From the NCBI GenBank assembly GCA_002350065.1, contig DEDQ01000015.1:17433-25117 (forward strand): a stretch of DNA of 7,685 nucleotides. The letters are read 5' to 3'. The notes under the pieces are model-generated. The model saw only the letters and a program-made list of their open reading frames with translations. It did no database searches and had not been told where the DNA came from. Below are positions 6,356 through 7,685 of the stretch, piece after piece. The stretch's first letter is position 1. The number at the start of each line of letters is the position of its first letter. The position numbers and the translations under genes are program-made. The DNA is from Ruminococcus flavefaciens (lineage in GTDB: Bacteria; Bacillota; Clostridia; Oscillospirales; Ruminococcaceae).

Positions 6356-7162
6356 TTATTTTGTTATGATGCCGACTGTTATCGCAGCGGCGTAGAATAG
6401 CAATGTTATAGCGAGAGCGATATAGTCGCGGGGAACGGAGCGAAGCTGACGCAGCCTTGTACGTCCCTCGCCGCCGTTGTAGCAGCGGCACTCCATAGCA
6501 GTCGCGAGCTCGTCCGCACGTCTGAACGACGATATGAACAGCGGCACGAGTATTGAGACCATGTTTTTCGCTCTTGTGATGAAGCTTCCGGTATCTATCT
6601 CAGCTCCGCGGGCTTTCTGTGCGGACATTATCTTGTCCGTTTCTTCGATGAGAGTGGGTATGAAGCGCAGCGCTATGCTCATCATCATTGCAAGCTCATG
6701 CACCGGAAATCTCAGTATTTTCAGCGGCGACATAAGGCGCTCGATAGCGTCTGTGAGCGTTATCGGCGACGTCGTGTACGTCAGGAGCGAGCTTCCCGCG
6801 ATGAGCAGGACTATCCTTATCAGCATGAACACGCTGATGTTTATACCGCCGTCGGTTATCTTGATGAACCTCCAATGGAACACCGTATCGCCGCTTTCGA
6901 CGAGGAAGAGATTCAGCAGCGCCGTAAGTATAAGAAACGGCAGAAGCGGCTTTACGCTTTTCCAAAACATCTTCACCGGTATACGCGAGAGTATGACAGC
7001 TCCGACGGTATAGACTGCTCCGACCGCAAGACATACAACGCTGCTTCCGGTAAAGAGCATGAGTATATATATAAATGTGATGATTATCTTGAACCTCGGG
7101 TCAAGGCGGTGGATAAGACTGCTGCCCGGGAAATACTGTCCGATAGTGATATCCTTCAGCAA
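6356..7162 (-). CDS. ecfT: Energy-coupling factor transporter transmembrane protein EcfT, 268 aa
   Basis: EcfT is the membrane scaffold of ECF importers. It links the EcfA1/EcfA2 ATPases to interchangeable substrate-binding S proteins for vitamins or metal ions. The N-terminal segment GQYFPGSSLIHRLDPR (8-23) is typical of group II EcfT. Helices are seen at about 25-58, 72-88, 111-129 and 246-265, with coupling helices between. The first ATPase-contacting motif is intact as Ala-Arg-Gly at 184-186 (AQKARGAE). The second, in TAMECRCYNGG (221-231), reads Cys225-Arg226-Cys227 instead of Ala-Arg-Gly but keeps the arginine. The start is TTG at 7160-7162, supported by AGGAAG 9 nt upstream, the family-typical first residues and the lack of an in-frame ATG nearby. 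It begins 4 nt after the ecfA2 stop and ends 14 nt before the YfhO-family gene. Substrate cannot be inferred, because group II modules are shared. Confidence 0.96.
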   Translation of the reverse strand: MLKDITIGQYFPGSSLIHRLDPRFKIIITFIYILMLFTGSSVVCLAVGAVYTVGAVILSRIPVKMFWKSVKPLLPFLILTALLNLFLVESGDTVFHWRFIKITDGGINISVFMLIRIVLLIAGSSLLTYTTSPITLTDAIERLMSPLKILRFPVHELAMMMSIALRFIPTLIEETDKIMSAQKARGAEIDTGSFITRAKNMVSILVPLFISSFRRADELATAMECRCYNGGEGRTRLRQLRSVPRDYIALAITLLFYAAAITVGIITK

Positions 7163-7177
7163 TTTTTCACGCTTCCT
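7160..7177 (-). promoter_or_regulatory. ecfT TTG start with its SD inside the end of ecfA2
   Basis: AGGAAG (7177-7172) lies within the last codons of ecfA2 and is 9 nt before TTG (7162-7160). The gap between the ecfA2 stop and this start is 4 nt. A weak start codon with an SD inside the upstream gene suggests that EcfT output is tied to EcfA2 translation. The tie is inferred; the sequence elements are visible. Confidence 0.7.
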
Positions 7178-7685
7178 TTCCCTGTAAATGCTTTAAAATA
7201 AGGTCGCGGGCGTAGCCGACTGTATAGACCTCTTTCCCGAAATCGAGCCCCTGCTTTTTCAGCTCGGTGAATACCTTTGTGACCTGCGGTACATCGAGAC
7301 CTATCCCTGCTATCTCTTCTGCTCTGCCGAACACCTTTACAGTATCATCGTAGCAGAAAAGCTTAGATTTGTTCATTACGAGTATCTTATCCGCAAATCC
7401 GGCGATATCCTCCATGCTGTGCGAAACGATGAGGATAGTGTTCTTCGTGCGCTCGTGATAAGCCTTGATATGGCTCAGTATCTTATCTCTGCCGGCAGGG
7501 TCAAGTCCCGCTGTCGGCTCGTCGAGAATGAGGACTTTCGGCTCCATAGCCATAACTCCCGCGATAGCAACGCGGCGCTTCTGACCTCCTGAGAGGTCAA
7601 ACGGCGAACGCTTGAGGAGCTCCTCTTTCAGACCGATATCGTGTGCTGTTTCGAGGACGCGGCGCTTTATCTCCTTTTCGTCGAG
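7167..7685 (-). CDS. ecfA2: Energy-coupling factor transporter ATPase EcfA2 (3' part, start lies beyond the right end)
   Basis: The frame is open to the window edge, giving the last 172 residues of an ABC-type ATPase. Visible residues, numbered from the window edge: the signature LSGGQ at 31-35 within SPFDLSGGQKRR (27-38); Walker B VLILDEP at 51-57 with catalytic Glu56; the D-loop GLD at 60-62; and the switch His89 in VSHSMED (87-93). Walker A and the Q-loop, about the first 110-115 residues, are outside. The wording around the signature and the position directly before ecfT fit EcfA2 rather than EcfA1, which usually lies just upstream. EcfA2 pairs with EcfA1 and docks on EcfT to drive uptake with ATP. 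The ATG at 7551-7553 is internal, not the start, because conserved signature residues precede it. The tail (about 125-172) is the C-terminal extension common in EcfA proteins. Confidence 0.95.
   Translation of the reverse strand, partial: LDEKEIKRRVLETAHDIGLKEELLKRSPFDLSGGQKRRVAIAGVMAMEPKVLILDEPTAGLDPAGRDKILSHIKAYHERTKNTILIVSHSMEDIAGFADKILVMNKSKLFCYDDTVKVFGRAEEIAGIGLDVPQVTKVFTELKKQGLDFGKEVYTVGYARDLILKHLQGKEA

Noticed and set aside
6534..7201. Two overlapping plus-strand ORFs (159 and 167 codons) opposite ecfT
   Set aside because: They are shadows of ecfT. The apparent Arg/Tyr/His-rich or hydrophobic composition is what the reverse complement of a membrane protein gives.
1..7685. Looked for mobile elements, CRISPR repeats, tRNA/rRNA genes, riboswitches and defence genes
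   Set aside because: No terminal repeats, transposase or integrase motifs, spaced repeats, or RNA-gene signatures were seen. The protein-coding genes and short gaps account for the whole window.

Overview
The window is a single co-directional block. All seven recognisable genes lie on the minus strand, so transcription runs from the right end to the left. Gaps are short (4, 14, 37, 54 and 37 nt, plus one 41-nt overlap) and none holds an intrinsic terminator, so it reads as one operon or a run of overlapping transcription units. Base composition looks near 50% GC by eye. Nearly every gene has a strong GGAGG-type Shine-Dalgarno (SD) sequence. The gene families (group II ECF transporter, CvpA-like and DUF5711-like proteins, a zinc-finger Clp ATPase with no classical N-domain) point to a Clostridia-class Firmicute, probably Oscillospiraceae/Ruminococcus-like. 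That assignment is inference from gene content only.

In transcription order: (1) ecfA2, 3' part only, the second ATPase of an energy-coupling-factor vitamin/metal importer; (2) ecfT, its transmembrane coupling subunit, with a TTG start; (3) a 945-residue YfhO-family polytopic membrane protein, probably a lipid-linked-sugar (GT-C type) glycosyltransferase; (4) truA, tRNA pseudouridine synthase, whose SD and start lie inside the 3' end of the YfhO gene; (5) a single-pass membrane protein with a propeller-like extracytoplasmic region (DUF5711-like); (6) a four-helix CvpA-like membrane protein with an unusually long extracytoplasmic loop; (7) the 5' part of a ClpE-like AAA+ unfoldase with an N-terminal four-cysteine zinc finger.

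The ecfA-ecfT-truA order is a familiar Firmicute arrangement. Here the YfhO gene sits between ecfT and truA and is tightly coupled to both. The three genes after truA form a second sub-block of two envelope proteins plus a stress-type unfoldase. A promoter-like sequence inside truA could let this sub-block be expressed separately.

The most distinctive nucleotide-level feature is upstream of the CvpA-like gene. Its only good SD lies 29 nt from the only usable start codon, and a perfect 8-bp hairpin fills the gap. Folding the hairpin would leave 8 nt, a normal spacing. I see no mobile element, CRISPR array, tRNA, rRNA or defence system, and no gene-free stretch above 54 nt. Most of the window is ordinary core-genome content with a few points worth checking.
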